Shown here one piece after another: positions 33,922 to 42,253 of a stretch of 64,000 nt of DNA. Source of the DNA: JASJAR01 sp039198225. Lineage in GTDB: Bacteria > Pseudomonadota > Alphaproteobacteria > Rhodobacterales > Rhodobacteraceae. Both the position numbers and the translations under genes were made by a program. A model generated the notes under the pieces. The model was given only the letters and a program-made list of their open reading frames with translations, did not search any database and had not been told where the DNA came from. The DNA lies in assembly GCA_039198225.1 (NCBI GenBank), contig JBCCTQ010000014.1, forward strand, positions 1 through 64,000, written 5' to 3'. The first letter of the stretch is position 1; each line of letters starts with the position of its first letter.

Positions 33922-34452
33922 TCAGCCCGTGAGGGTCTCGCCGAAGATCAGTTCGCTGTGCCGGTCGAGATAAATCCGAAGCCAAGGTGTGTAGAGCGCC
34001 GCCCGGGCCACCACGTCACGGCGAAGCTCGTCGATATGGGTCCAGCGATAGGCCTCTACTTCGTCAGGGTTCGGCGTGACCTTCAGGTTTTCTGTCGCTT
34101 CTGCGGCATAGATCTCGACCACTTCGTGCTCGATCAGCCCGCCGCCCACATCGGCGCGGTATTCCACTTGGCCGCGATGGGTGAGGTCGAGGCCGGAGAT
34201 GCCAAGCTCTTCGTCAAGGCGTCGGACGGCACAGATCCCTGGCTCTTCTTCCCACTTTGGATGGGTGCAGCAGGTATTCGCCCAGAGACCGGGCGTGTGG
34301 TATTTCCCCAAAGCCCTCTGCTGGAGAAGGAGCTTTTCGCCTGCCATCACAAAGACGCTCACCGCCTTATGGCGGAGGCCACGTTGGTGGACGGCGAGTT
34401 TTTCGACCGGCTGGAGCACGCCGTCGACCCAAGCGGGAATCATTTGGCTCAT
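33922..34452 (-). CDS. idi: Isopentenyl-diphosphate isomerase, type 1
   Basis: Idi interconverts IPP and DMAPP and feeds GGPP synthesis for carotenoids and the phytyl tail. The 176-residue Nudix-fold protein shows the catalytic cysteine in LWANTCCTHP and the glutamate segment IEHEVVEIY. It is the last gene of bchG-bch2-bchP-idi; its start overlaps the bchP stop as ATGA. Confidence 0.95.
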   Translation of the reverse strand: MSQMIPAWVDGVLQPVEKLAVHQRGLRHKAVSVFVMAGEKLLLQQRALGKYHTPGLWANTCCTHPKWEEEPGICAVRRLDEELGISGLDLTHRGQVEYRADVGGGLIEHEVVEIYAAEATENLKVTPNPDEVEAYRWTHIDELRRDVVARAALYTPWLRIYLDRHSELIFGETLTG

Positions 34453-35636
34453 GCGAAGGTTTCTGGCACGAGCCGGGTCAGATGGGCGATATTTTTCAGC
34501 CCGATTTTCAAATGCGCCAGGGGCCGAGCCTTCACGAGCTTTTTGTTCATATAGGCTTCAAACGTCAGGCGCTGGACGTCCACGTCGTGGCAAAGTGAAA
34601 CGAAACGCTCGCGGCGCTCATCGGACTTGTAATAGGCGTCCTGCATGGCCCGAAGCGCCCGGAAGACGTTTTTATGCTCTTTCATGAAGAGTTTTCGGGC
34701 CAGGGCGAGGTCGGTTGTTCGCCCGGAAGCAAGGGCCGCCGCCGCCGCATGGGCCGCGTAGCGCCCGCCGATCATGGCGTAATAGATCCCTTCGCCCGAA
34801 GACGGAGCGACCACTCCCGCGGCATCGCCGGCAAGGACCACGTCCTCGCTGTTGTCCCATTTCTTTAGGGGCTGGAGCGGGATGGGTGCGCCTTCGCGGC
34901 GGATCGTTTCGCAATTCTCAAGCCCGGAGGCGACGCGGAGTTCCGCCGTGGCCTTTTTCAGATCGATCTCGGAGTTTGCCGTGCCCATGCCCACGCTGGC
35001 GCTGTCGCCGTGGGGGAAGACCCAGCCGTAAAAATCCGGGCTGATTGTGCCGTCATAGATCACGTCGCAGCGCTCGGGGTCGTATTGGCCGATCTTGCCC
35101 GGGGCTTTGATGATCTCGTGATAGGCGATCACGTAGGGCGGCCGCTCGCCGTCTCGCATCTCAGAGCGCGCGACGCCGGATTTCGCCCCATCGGCCCCGA
35201 TGACGATCTTCGCCGTCAGCCGCATTTGGTTGCCCGAGACCTTGTCGCGGTAGACCACATGGGTGCCGTCCCCGTCGCGTTCGATCCGCTGGAATGTGCC
35301 TGTGTTGCGATGGGCCCCTGCCTTGGTGGCCCGGCAGCGCAGAAACTCGTCGAAGTGCTCGCGGTCGACCATGCCAACAAAGCCGTTCTCGATGGGAATA
35401 TCCACCGAACGCTGGCTGGGCGAGATCATCCGCGCGGTGGAGATCCGCGCGACGAGTTGGTCATCGGGGATGTCAAAATCCCAGATTAGGCGGGGTGGGA
35501 TCGCGCCGCCGCAAGGTTTGATCCGCCCGCCCCGGTCGAGAAAGGCGACCTTTTGGCCGGAGAGGGCCAGGTCATGGGCGGCGGTGGCGCCGGCCGGTCC
35601 GCCACCCACCACCACAACATCGTAAGTTAAATCCAT
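34449..35636 (-). CDS. bchP: Geranylgeranyl diphosphate/bacteriochlorophyll reductase BchP
   Basis: BchP reduces the geranylgeranyl tail of bacteriochlorophyll to phytyl. The 395-residue flavoprotein has VVVGGGPAGATAAHDLA at the N-terminus, the GADGAKSGVAR motif and the second FAD segment VVLAGDAAGVVAPSSGEGI. Three ATG codons stand in a row at the start; the third (35636) has the best spacing to GGGAG. The upstream frame through bch2 is rejected. Confidence 0.95.
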   Translation of the reverse strand: MDLTYDVVVVGGGPAGATAAHDLALSGQKVAFLDRGGRIKPCGGAIPPRLIWDFDIPDDQLVARISTARMISPSQRSVDIPIENGFVGMVDREHFDEFLRCRATKAGAHRNTGTFQRIERDGDGTHVVYRDKVSGNQMRLTAKIVIGADGAKSGVARSEMRDGERPPYVIAYHEIIKAPGKIGQYDPERCDVIYDGTISPDFYGWVFPHGDSASVGMGTANSEIDLKKATAELRVASGLENCETIRREGAPIPLQPLKKWDNSEDVVLAGDAAGVVAPSSGEGIYYAMIGGRYAAHAAAAALASGRTTDLALARKLFMKEHKNVFRALRAMQDAYYKSDERRERFVSLCHDVDVQRLTFEAYMNKKLVKARPLAHLKIGLKNIAHLTRLVPETFA

Positions 35637-35638
35637 CA

Positions 35639-36922
35639 TCATTCTCCCGGAACGAGCGAGCGGGGCAGAGGGGCGAGGCGCGCTTCCATGGTGCGGAGCG
35701 CCATCCAGGCGGCCGCGAGAAAGAGAAGCGCTTCGAAGAGGAAAACACCGCCGAAGGCTGAAGCAGTGTCGGTAACCTGGCGAAGGGCATCGGCGGCCGC
35801 GGCTCCGGTGAGCCCGCCAAAGCCCGCCGCAATCGCTTGCGCAGCACCCCAAAGACCCATCCGAGTGCCTTCACGGCGCTCCCGTCCCTGGCCCGCAAAG
35901 GCCATCATCGAGCCGATGGCGGCGACCGCGAACATGCCGTTGAAAAAGCCCAAAAGGACGACAGCGGGCACGAGCGCTTCGGTGCCCATCTGGCCAATAA
36001 GCATGATTATGGTAAGGGCGGCGGCCGATCCGACGCAGCCCGCGACAACCCAAGTTCGCAGCGCGCCGAGCTTGAACCCAGTCGCTGCAATGCCGACAAG
36101 GACCATGCCGAGGAACACCCCGCCGTTTTGGGCGCCCGCAAGTGAGGTCGACTGACCCGGCGTGAAGCCGAAAACGAGACCAGCATAGGGTTCAACGATC
36201 AGCTCCTGCATGAAATAGGCGGTCATCGAGAGGAACACGAAGATCGTGAAGTTCCGCGCGGTCCTTTCGCGCCAGATCTCGGCGAGCCCGTCGAAGAAGG
36301 GCACCGGGTCGGGGTCGGGTTTGCGCTCGATCCCCTGCTCAATGCCCCAAACCGCGAGGCTCGTCACCGCCACCGCGCCGAAGGTCACAACGCCCACGAT
36401 CGCCATCAGCCGGTCATGGCTGTAGGGCTCTAGAACTTGGCCTACGATCCCCGCGGTGAGCGCGATGCCAAAGATCATCATGAGCCAGGTGATCGTGGCC
36501 GCCGCCGCCCGCCGGTCGGGCGCTGTGGCTGTCGCCAAAAGCGCCAAAAGCGATGTGCCCCCGGCCCCGACGCCGAGGCCAATGAACCCGTAAGCCACCA
36601 TGGAGATCGAGAGCCCTAAGGGGAAAGACGTCTCAAAGACAGGAAGTGCGGCCGCGGCGAGGAATGCTCCGGCGCCCAAAGCCACCATGCCTCCGATGAT
36701 GTATTTCGTCCGGCTCCCGCCTTTGTCCGAGAGAAACCCCCAATTGGGCCGCGTCACCTGGATCGCGTAATGGAGCGCCACAAGGGCTCCGGGCAGCACC
36801 GCCGGCAAAGCCAGTTCGACCACCATCAGCCGGTTAAACGTCGAGGTCGTGAGGACAACGATCGACCCCAGCGCCATCTGCACGAGGCCCAACCGGACAA
36901 TTGAAAGCCAGGACAGCGTCAT
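35639..36922 (-). CDS. PucC-family transporter-like protein between bchG and bchP (Bch2)
   Basis: The 427-residue protein has about twelve membrane segments and belongs to the same PucC branch of the major facilitator superfamily as LhaA. A PucC homologue between bchG and bchP is a fixed feature of Rhodobacterales clusters, often called bch2 or orf427/428. A role in pigment delivery is assumed but not proven. It overlaps both neighbours by ATGA. Confidence 0.9.
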   Translation of the reverse strand: MTLSWLSIVRLGLVQMALGSIVVLTTSTFNRLMVVELALPAVLPGALVALHYAIQVTRPNWGFLSDKGGSRTKYIIGGMVALGAGAFLAAAALPVFETSFPLGLSISMVAYGFIGLGVGAGGTSLLALLATATAPDRRAAAATITWLMMIFGIALTAGIVGQVLEPYSHDRLMAIVGVVTFGAVAVTSLAVWGIEQGIERKPDPDPVPFFDGLAEIWRERTARNFTIFVFLSMTAYFMQELIVEPYAGLVFGFTPGQSTSLAGAQNGGVFLGMVLVGIAATGFKLGALRTWVVAGCVGSAAALTIIMLIGQMGTEALVPAVVLLGFFNGMFAVAAIGSMMAFAGQGRERREGTRMGLWGAAQAIAAGFGGLTGAAAADALRQVTDTASAFGGVFLFEALLFLAAAWMALRTMEARLAPLPRSLVPGE

Positions 36923-37827
36923 GGAAAGCCTCCAAGGCTTCGGAGCGCGAAGGCGCTGACCATCATGCCCGCAACGTAGAGGGCAACACCGGTGCCGTTA
37001 AACCAGGGCGCCCGGCCTTTGGGGTCGCGAAAGAGGACCCGCATGGCGGCGACTTGAGCGAGAAGAAGAGCAGTAACGGCAAGGGCGTGCCAAGGGCGGC
37101 CCCAAATGAGCAGAAGGGTGATGACTAGGGTTTGCGGCAGCACCATCCCAATGGAGGCGATCCGTGCCGCAATCTCCGGCCCAAGGACCACCGGGAGCGA
37201 GCGGATCCCCGTCGCCCGGTCGCCGTCGAGGGCTTTGAAATCATTAAGCGTCATGATCCCGTGGGCGCCGAGCCCGTAAAGAACAGCGATCACCACGATC
37301 TCAAATCGAGGCGCGCCCGCCGCAAGGATGGCCGCACCCGTGAACCACGGGAGGGTTTCATAGGAGAGGCCCACGAGCCCCGGCCCCCACCAGCCCGAGC
37401 GTTTGAGCCGCACGGGCGGGGCCGAATAGGCCCATGCGGCCGCCACAGCGAGGCAGGTCGCGCCGAAACCCCAAGGGCCCAATTGCCAACCCACGGCGAG
37501 GGCGAGAACCGACATGAAAAGGGCCACCCAAAGCCCCCAGCGGCCGGGCACGCGGCCCGAAGGGATCGGCCGGTGGGGTTCGTTGATCGCGTCGACATGG
37601 CGGTCGCACCAATCATTGGCCGCTTGGCTCATCCCGCAAACCAGGGGCCCGGCAAGAAGGACACCCAAGGCCACCAAGGCCCAATGGTCCGTCGGTGAGA
37701 CACCGGAAGAGACGATCCCGCAGAGATAGGCCCACATGGGCGGGAACCAGGTGATTGGCTTCACCAGCTCGAGCAGGGCGGCCGGTTCGGGATAACGGCG
37801 GATCTGTAAACTGTAGCTGACAGTCAT
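36919..37827 (-). CDS. bchG: Bacteriochlorophyll synthase BchG
   Basis: BchG esterifies bacteriochlorophyllide a with geranylgeranyl diphosphate in the membrane. The 302-residue UbiA-family protein has about eight membrane helices and the prenyl-diphosphate motif NDWCDRHVDAINEPHRPIPS, plus KPITWFPPMWAYLCG near the start. A PpsR palindrome (37805-37822) lies within the first codons if ATG 37827 is used, so the real start may be downstream, or the operator is intragenic. Confidence 0.94.
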   Translation of the reverse strand: MTVSYSLQIRRYPEPAALLELVKPITWFPPMWAYLCGIVSSGVSPTDHWALVALGVLLAGPLVCGMSQAANDWCDRHVDAINEPHRPIPSGRVPGRWGLWVALFMSVLALAVGWQLGPWGFGATCLAVAAAWAYSAPPVRLKRSGWWGPGLVGLSYETLPWFTGAAILAAGAPRFEIVVIAVLYGLGAHGIMTLNDFKALDGDRATGIRSLPVVLGPEIAARIASIGMVLPQTLVITLLLIWGRPWHALAVTALLLAQVAAMRVLFRDPKGRAPWFNGTGVALYVAGMMVSAFALRSLGGFP

Positions 37828-37846
37828 GTGTCAACTACACATCACA
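37805..37846. promoter_or_regulatory. Pair of PpsR-type operators at the bchG start
   Basis: TGTAAACTGTAGCTGACA (37805-37822) and TGTCAACTACACATCACA (37829-37846) both fit TGT-N12-ACA and are six bases apart. The second is less symmetric. The pair spans the proposed bchG start codon. Confidence 0.7.
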
Positions 37847-37896
37847 GCCACCCCCTTGGCAAGGATTCGATAGGACCCAAACGCCGTCGGCGGCGA

Positions 37897-39291
37897 TCAG
37901 TCGCGGCTCAAAAGCCCATATTTCCGGAGTTTGACGTAAAGGCTCTGGCGGGAAAGGCCGAGCATCTCGGCCGCCGCAACCCGATTGTTCCGGGTCAGCT
38001 CCACCGCCGTTTCGATGCACATCTTCTCGATCACATCGGTGGTCTCGGAGACGATGTCTTTGAGCGTTGCCGAGCCCACCAGCTCCATCACGCTTTTGAC
38101 GCCTTCGTCGCGCCCGCCATGGGCCCCCGTCCGCACCGCATCGACCCGGCTCGAATCGCGGATGACGAAGGCAATGGCGGGATTGGCACGGCCGTTGAGA
38201 TAGGTTGCCGAAAGCTCGACCGGAAGCTCGGCACCGAATTCCGATTGGAGTTTCGTGCTGTAGATCCGCATTTTGCCGCTCCTTGCGGCATTGTCGGTAA
38301 GGACCTTGAGGTCAATGGCGCCACGGGCGAGGTAATCGGCCAGCGAACGGCCTTTGATATTCGAAGGATGGGGCGCGTCGACAAGGGTGAGGAACGCCTC
38401 ATTGGCCGACAAAAGCGTGCCCTGGCCATCCGTGAAGACAATGCCGTCGGCCGCGTCACGGTAAAAGTCCGCCAGATCGTCGGACACGCCATCGACCGGA
38501 GCCGGGGCGGTTTCCGCCGCTTCAATGCGCACAAGAAGCGTCCGCTCTCCGGCGGCCCGGAACAATGTAGGCGTCAGTGCCAGCGTCCGCCCGGTGCGAC
38601 GGGACTTCAGCTCTAGGGGTTCGGTGACTTCAGCCACCGCCGCCGACAAAAGCGCGTCAAGGAGACCGTCGCGTTTTGAGCCTTCGAATTCTTGGGCGAA
38701 TTCTAGGTCGGACAGTCCGTCGGCCGCCTCACCCAAAAGGGCTGCGGCTGCGCCGTTGGCGGCCAGGACCCGACCGGACCCGCCAGCCACAAACACCACC
38801 GCATCGCGGGTGGCTTCCATGAGCACACGGAACCGCGTGTCATTCTCGCGGTGAGCTTCGTAGTCGCGCTCGAGCGCCATCTGCACGTCGACAAGCTGCT
38901 GCTGCATCTCGGCGATCGGGCGAAGGTCACGCCCCAGCATCAACAGCGCGCCGTCCGGGCCGATACGGTGGAGCGTGTAGCGCACCGGAAATTCCCAATG
39001 GGTGCTGTCGGCGTGATTAAGCTCGACCCCGCGGCCAAACTCGCCCTCCGCATTGATACGCCCCAAGAGCGCATCGAGCTTCGGCACGCTTTCGACGGTA
39101 AGAAATTCCCGGATGTCGCGGCCTTCCCAATGGTTCAGCCGCTCAAAGCTCGGATGGGCCGGATTGATCAGAACACTTAAAATCTGGCCGACATCGGAAA
39201 TCACAATCGCAATGTCGGAGGCGGTGGCAATGATGTCACCGAGCACATCTGGGCCAATCAGCGGGATCGCCCCTGTGCTCCAGTATTTCAT
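37897..39291 (-). CDS. ppsR: Photosynthesis gene repressor PpsR (CrtJ)
   Basis: PpsR represses bch, crt and puc genes under oxygen by binding TGT-N12-ACA palindromes. The 464-residue product has PAS-type domains (about residues 10-120, 140-250 and 260-370) and a Fis-type HTH at the C-terminus (NRVAAAEMLGLSRQSLYVKL). I find a single cysteine, in EKMCIETAVEL just before the HTH; the partner cysteine in the middle of the protein that forms the redox disulfide in Rhodobacter is missing. It lies downstream of ppaA by 32 bases. ATG 39291 is chosen; the frame is open further upstream. Confidence 0.94.
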   Translation of the reverse strand: MKYWSTGAIPLIGPDVLGDIIATASDIAIVISDVGQILSVLINPAHPSFERLNHWEGRDIREFLTVESVPKLDALLGRINAEGEFGRGVELNHADSTHWEFPVRYTLHRIGPDGALLMLGRDLRPIAEMQQQLVDVQMALERDYEAHRENDTRFRVLMEATRDAVVFVAGGSGRVLAANGAAAALLGEAADGLSDLEFAQEFEGSKRDGLLDALLSAAVAEVTEPLELKSRRTGRTLALTPTLFRAAGERTLLVRIEAAETAPAPVDGVSDDLADFYRDAADGIVFTDGQGTLLSANEAFLTLVDAPHPSNIKGRSLADYLARGAIDLKVLTDNAARSGKMRIYSTKLQSEFGAELPVELSATYLNGRANPAIAFVIRDSSRVDAVRTGAHGGRDEGVKSVMELVGSATLKDIVSETTDVIEKMCIETAVELTRNNRVAAAEMLGLSRQSLYVKLRKYGLLSRD

Positions 39292-39323
39292 GCCTCGGCT
39301 GGTCACAGCCGCACCTCCGCTGG

Positions 39324-40124
39324 CTATTCCGCCATTGCTTTCAGTCGTCCGCTTGGTTGCGTGTCGGTGGTCGTCAGCCCGCATAATTGCAGGGCCTCGT
39401 GGACATTGGTCGTAGCATAGTCAGCACCGGTGCGCTTTAAGACATCGTTTCCGCGCTCCACCACCGAACCACCGACGATAATCGGCGTCTGGCTGGGAAC
39501 CCCTCGCCGTATTTTTTCGACGAAATTCCCCAGGGAGACAAGTTTTTCGGAATGCGATGCCGAAATCATGATCGCATCGAAGTCACATTCGGCAAGTATA
39601 GGGATGACGCTCGCTTCGTCTTTGCCGAGGATCAGGCGCACCGAGATGCCGAGCCGGCGCAGTTGATTGGTCAAAACCATGGCGCCAAGGGTATGCGTTT
39701 CGTCGCCGGTGACGATCACCGCCACCCTGCCGCCTTGGGTCCGACCGTCTTCGGGGTCGGGTCCGCCAAGGTCGCGCACCATGGCCTGGAGACGGGCCGA
39801 GCCGATTGTGACATCGGCGAAGCTCATATGGTCTTCACACCAAGCATCGCCGAGCCGCCGCGCGACTTCCGGTATGCAGGTTTCTGCGATCACGGTGTCA
39901 GCGATTCCCTCGGCCCGCATTTCGGCCAAGACCGCGATCCTGCGATGTGGATTGCGGTCGAGGACCGCTGCTTCGAGTTTTTCCGTCAGGGCTGCCATGA
40001 TCCGTTCATCCCGGTTGGCCCGTTTCCTGGCCAATTCGGACAAGGCTTGGCTTGCCAGGGATGTGACTGCACCGCTGTCCTGAGGCCGCCTGACTTGGGC
40101 GGAGCGCTTGAGATCGTCCATCAT
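39324..40124 (-). CDS. ppaA: PpaA/AerR, cobalamin-binding partner of PpsR
   Basis: PpaA (AerR in R. capsulatus) binds PpsR and modulates repression; AerR senses light through a cobalamin. The 266-residue product has a helical N-terminal half and a C-terminal B12-binding-like (SCHIC) domain with the histidine segment GDETHTLGAMVL and IIVGGSVVERG. The start at 40124 follows GGAG by ten bases; an in-frame ATG at 40175 has no ribosome binding site. A PpsR palindrome stands about 80 bases upstream. Confidence 0.9.
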   Translation of the reverse strand: MMDDLKRSAQVRRPQDSGAVTSLASQALSELARKRANRDERIMAALTEKLEAAVLDRNPHRRIAVLAEMRAEGIADTVIAETCIPEVARRLGDAWCEDHMSFADVTIGSARLQAMVRDLGGPDPEDGRTQGGRVAVIVTGDETHTLGAMVLTNQLRRLGISVRLILGKDEASVIPILAECDFDAIMISASHSEKLVSLGNFVEKIRRGVPSQTPIIVGGSVVERGNDVLKRTGADYATTNVHEALQLCGLTTTDTQPSGRLKAMAE

Positions 40125-40202
40125 CGGACCTGAGCTCCCGTTGGCAGATCGGGCTAGATCCGCCACATGCGTCACTATGCGCCCGAATTAGACAGTATGC
40201 AA

Positions 40203-40220
40203 TGTCAAACCGAGTTGACA
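40203..40220. promoter_or_regulatory. PpsR-type operator on the ppaA side of the ppaA-bchF region
   Basis: TGTCAAACCGAGTTGACA fits TGT-N12-ACA with symmetric arms TGTCAA/TTGACA. It is nearer to ppaA than to bchF and suggests that PpsR also controls the ppaA-ppsR unit. Confidence 0.7.
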
Positions 40221-40350
40221 TTCAGCAAATCCCCTGACCCGCCGATTTGCCCATGGCGCGCGGGAATTCCTTTAATTCTAGGGGCAATTCGGCCCTTTCC
40301 GGGATCCGACCCGGCGCAATCGGTCTGCAATGCTGACCTTACAGAAAGAG

Positions 40351-40368
40351 TGTAAGGTATTATTGACA
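40351..40368. promoter_or_regulatory. PpsR-type operator in front of bchF
   Basis: TGTAAGGTATTATTGACA fits TGT-N12-ACA and lies 52 bases before bchF. The TTGACA at its right end may double as a -35 element for the bchFNBH transcript. Confidence 0.7.
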
Positions 40369-40420
40369 CTCCGCTGACAGCGCGGCTAGTCTCAATCTTG
40401 TCCAAAGACCAGGGGAGGTC

Positions 40421-40924
40421 ATGTCCAATCGGCTCCAACGGGCAGGTCGGGGAACGCCTATTTACACCCCCGAAGAACGCGAGCGTCGGGACGCCACGGT
40501 TTGGACCCTTGTCCAAGGCGTTTTGGCGCCCCTCCAATTCGCGGTCTTTCTGGTCTCGCTCGCCCTTGTCCTACGCTACCTTACAACCGGCGAAGGCTAT
40601 GGGGCTGCTACCCTCTCCATCGTCGTCAAGACGCTGTTTTTATATGCAATTATGGTGACCGGCTCGATCTGGGAGAAGGTCGTTTTCGGCCGTTGGCTCT
40701 TTGCAGGGCCGTTCTTTTGGGAAGACGTGTTTTCCTTCGGAGTGATCGCGCTCCACACGCTTTACATGTGGGGGCTGATCACCGGTGCCATGGGGCCCGA
40801 GGCGCTCATTGCCACCGCGCTTGCCGCCTACGGGGCCTACATTATCAATGCTGGCCAATTCCTCTGGAAGCTGCGTCTCGCCCGGCTCGAAGGCGCCGCT
40901 CTCCAAGCCGAGGCCGTCCCATGA
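40421..40924 (+). CDS. bchF: 3-vinyl bacteriochlorophyllide hydratase BchF
   Basis: BchF hydrates the 3-vinyl group to 3-hydroxyethyl. The 167-residue product has four membrane segments and the characteristic IWEKVVFGRWLFAGPFFWED. AGGGGAGG stands just before the ATG. The stop overlaps the bchN ATG (ATGA). Confidence 0.95.
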   Translation: MSNRLQRAGRGTPIYTPEERERRDATVWTLVQGVLAPLQFAVFLVSLALVLRYLTTGEGYGAATLSIVVKTLFLYAIMVTGSIWEKVVFGRWLFAGPFFWEDVFSFGVIALHTLYMWGLITGAMGPEALIATALAAYGAYIINAGQFLWKLRLARLEGAALQAEAVP

Positions 40925-42207
40925 CCGTCCCGATGAAAGCCCCGAGCGGCCCTGGCTGTTTGGACGCGCCGGTCCTTAAAGAACGGGGCCAGCGCGAGGT
41001 TTTCTGCGGTCTGACCGGCATAGTTTGGCTCCACCGGAAAATGCAGGACGCCTTTTTCCTCGTCGTCGGATCACGAACTTGTGCCCATCTTCTCCAAGCG
41101 GCGGCCGGGGTGATGATCTTTGCCGAACCCCGATTCGGTACAGCGATTCTCGAAGAGAAGGATCTCGCGGGCCTTGCCGACGCCAACGAAGAGCTCGACC
41201 GCGAGGTTGAGCGCCTGCTCGACCGCCGCCCCGATATTCGCCGGCTCTTTCTCGTGGGCTCCTGCCCTTCGGAAGTCATCAAGCTTGATCTTCAGCGCGC
41301 CGCCGAACGGCTGACCGAGGTCCACGGGCCCCATGTTATGGTCCAGAACTATTCCGGTTCGGGCATTGAGACGACCTTCACCCAAGGCGAAGATGCCTGC
41401 CTCGCGACCATCGTCGACGCGGCTAAAGAAACCGAGGAAGAGCAATTCCTCCTGGTGGGGTCCCTTCCAGACATCGTCGAAGACCAGGCTCTCGGGCTTC
41501 TCGACGCGATCGGCGTCACACCGGTCCGGGCCCTCCCCTCCCGCCGGGCGGACGGCACGCCGAGGGTTGGGCCAAACACGAAATTCGCCTTGGCCCAACC
41601 GTTCCTCGGCGACACCCATGCCGCCCTCGAACGCCGGGGCGCCAGCCATATCGCCGCCCCCTTCCCCTTCGGCGAAGAAGGCACGACGCTTTGGCTCTAT
41701 GCGGTGGCCGAGGCCTTCGGGATTTCCCGAGAGGTGGTTGACCGGGTCACCGAAGCGCCCAGGGCCAGGGCCCGGAAAGCGATTGCGGCCCGCGCGGAAG
41801 GTCTCGCCGGCAAGTCGATCTTCTTCTTCCCCGACAGCCAGCTCGAAATTCCTTTGGCGCGCTTTCTCACCCGGGAATGCGGCATGCAGGCCATCGAGAT
41901 CAGCACTCCGTTCCTCCACCGGGGCCTCCACGGGCCGGATCTGGCGCTCATCGACCAAGGCCCCACCCTCTCAGAAGGCCAAGACGTCGACCTTCAGCTT
42001 GACCGCGCCCATGCCGCCCGGCCCGATCTGACGGTCTGCGGTCTCGGGCTCGCCAATCCTTTAGAAGCCCAAGGGCTCGCCACGAAATGGGCCATCGAGC
42101 TCGTTTTCACCCCGGTGCATTTTTACGAACAGGCCGGCGATCTCGCCGAGCTTTTCGCCCGCCCCCTCCGCCGCCGTGGGCTCCTCCGGCTGGAGGCCGC
42201 AGAATGA
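40921..42207 (+). CDS. bchN: Light-independent protochlorophyllide reductase subunit BchN
   Basis: BchN is the NifD-like subunit of dark-operative protochlorophyllide reductase and binds the substrate and Fe4S4 cluster with BchB. The 428-residue product shows the cluster cysteines in REVFCGLTGIVW, GSRTCAHLLQ and VGSCPSEVIK. The start at 40921 overlaps the bchF stop; the longer upstream frame is a shadow of bchF. Confidence 0.95.
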   Translation: MTVPMKAPSGPGCLDAPVLKERGQREVFCGLTGIVWLHRKMQDAFFLVVGSRTCAHLLQAAAGVMIFAEPRFGTAILEEKDLAGLADANEELDREVERLLDRRPDIRRLFLVGSCPSEVIKLDLQRAAERLTEVHGPHVMVQNYSGSGIETTFTQGEDACLATIVDAAKETEEEQFLLVGSLPDIVEDQALGLLDAIGVTPVRALPSRRADGTPRVGPNTKFALAQPFLGDTHAALERRGASHIAAPFPFGEEGTTLWLYAVAEAFGISREVVDRVTEAPRARARKAIAARAEGLAGKSIFFFPDSQLEIPLARFLTRECGMQAIEISTPFLHRGLHGPDLALIDQGPTLSEGQDVDLQLDRAHAARPDLTVCGLGLANPLEAQGLATKWAIELVFTPVHFYEQAGDLAELFARPLRRRGLLRLEAAE

Positions 42208-42214
42208 CCGGCCC

Positions 42215-42236
42215 CTTCATCCTGGCAAAAATACTC
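42215..42236. repeat. Dispersed tail element, reverse orientation, between bchN and bchB
   Basis: The minus-strand reading GAGTATTTTTGCCAG plus GATGAAG is a close match to the tails at 93-115, 47356-47377 and 60603-60626. Here the GC-rich hairpin block is missing. It fills most of the 46-base gap between bchN and bchB. Confidence 0.7.
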
Positions 42237-42253
42237 ACTTCGCGAGGCGCGCC

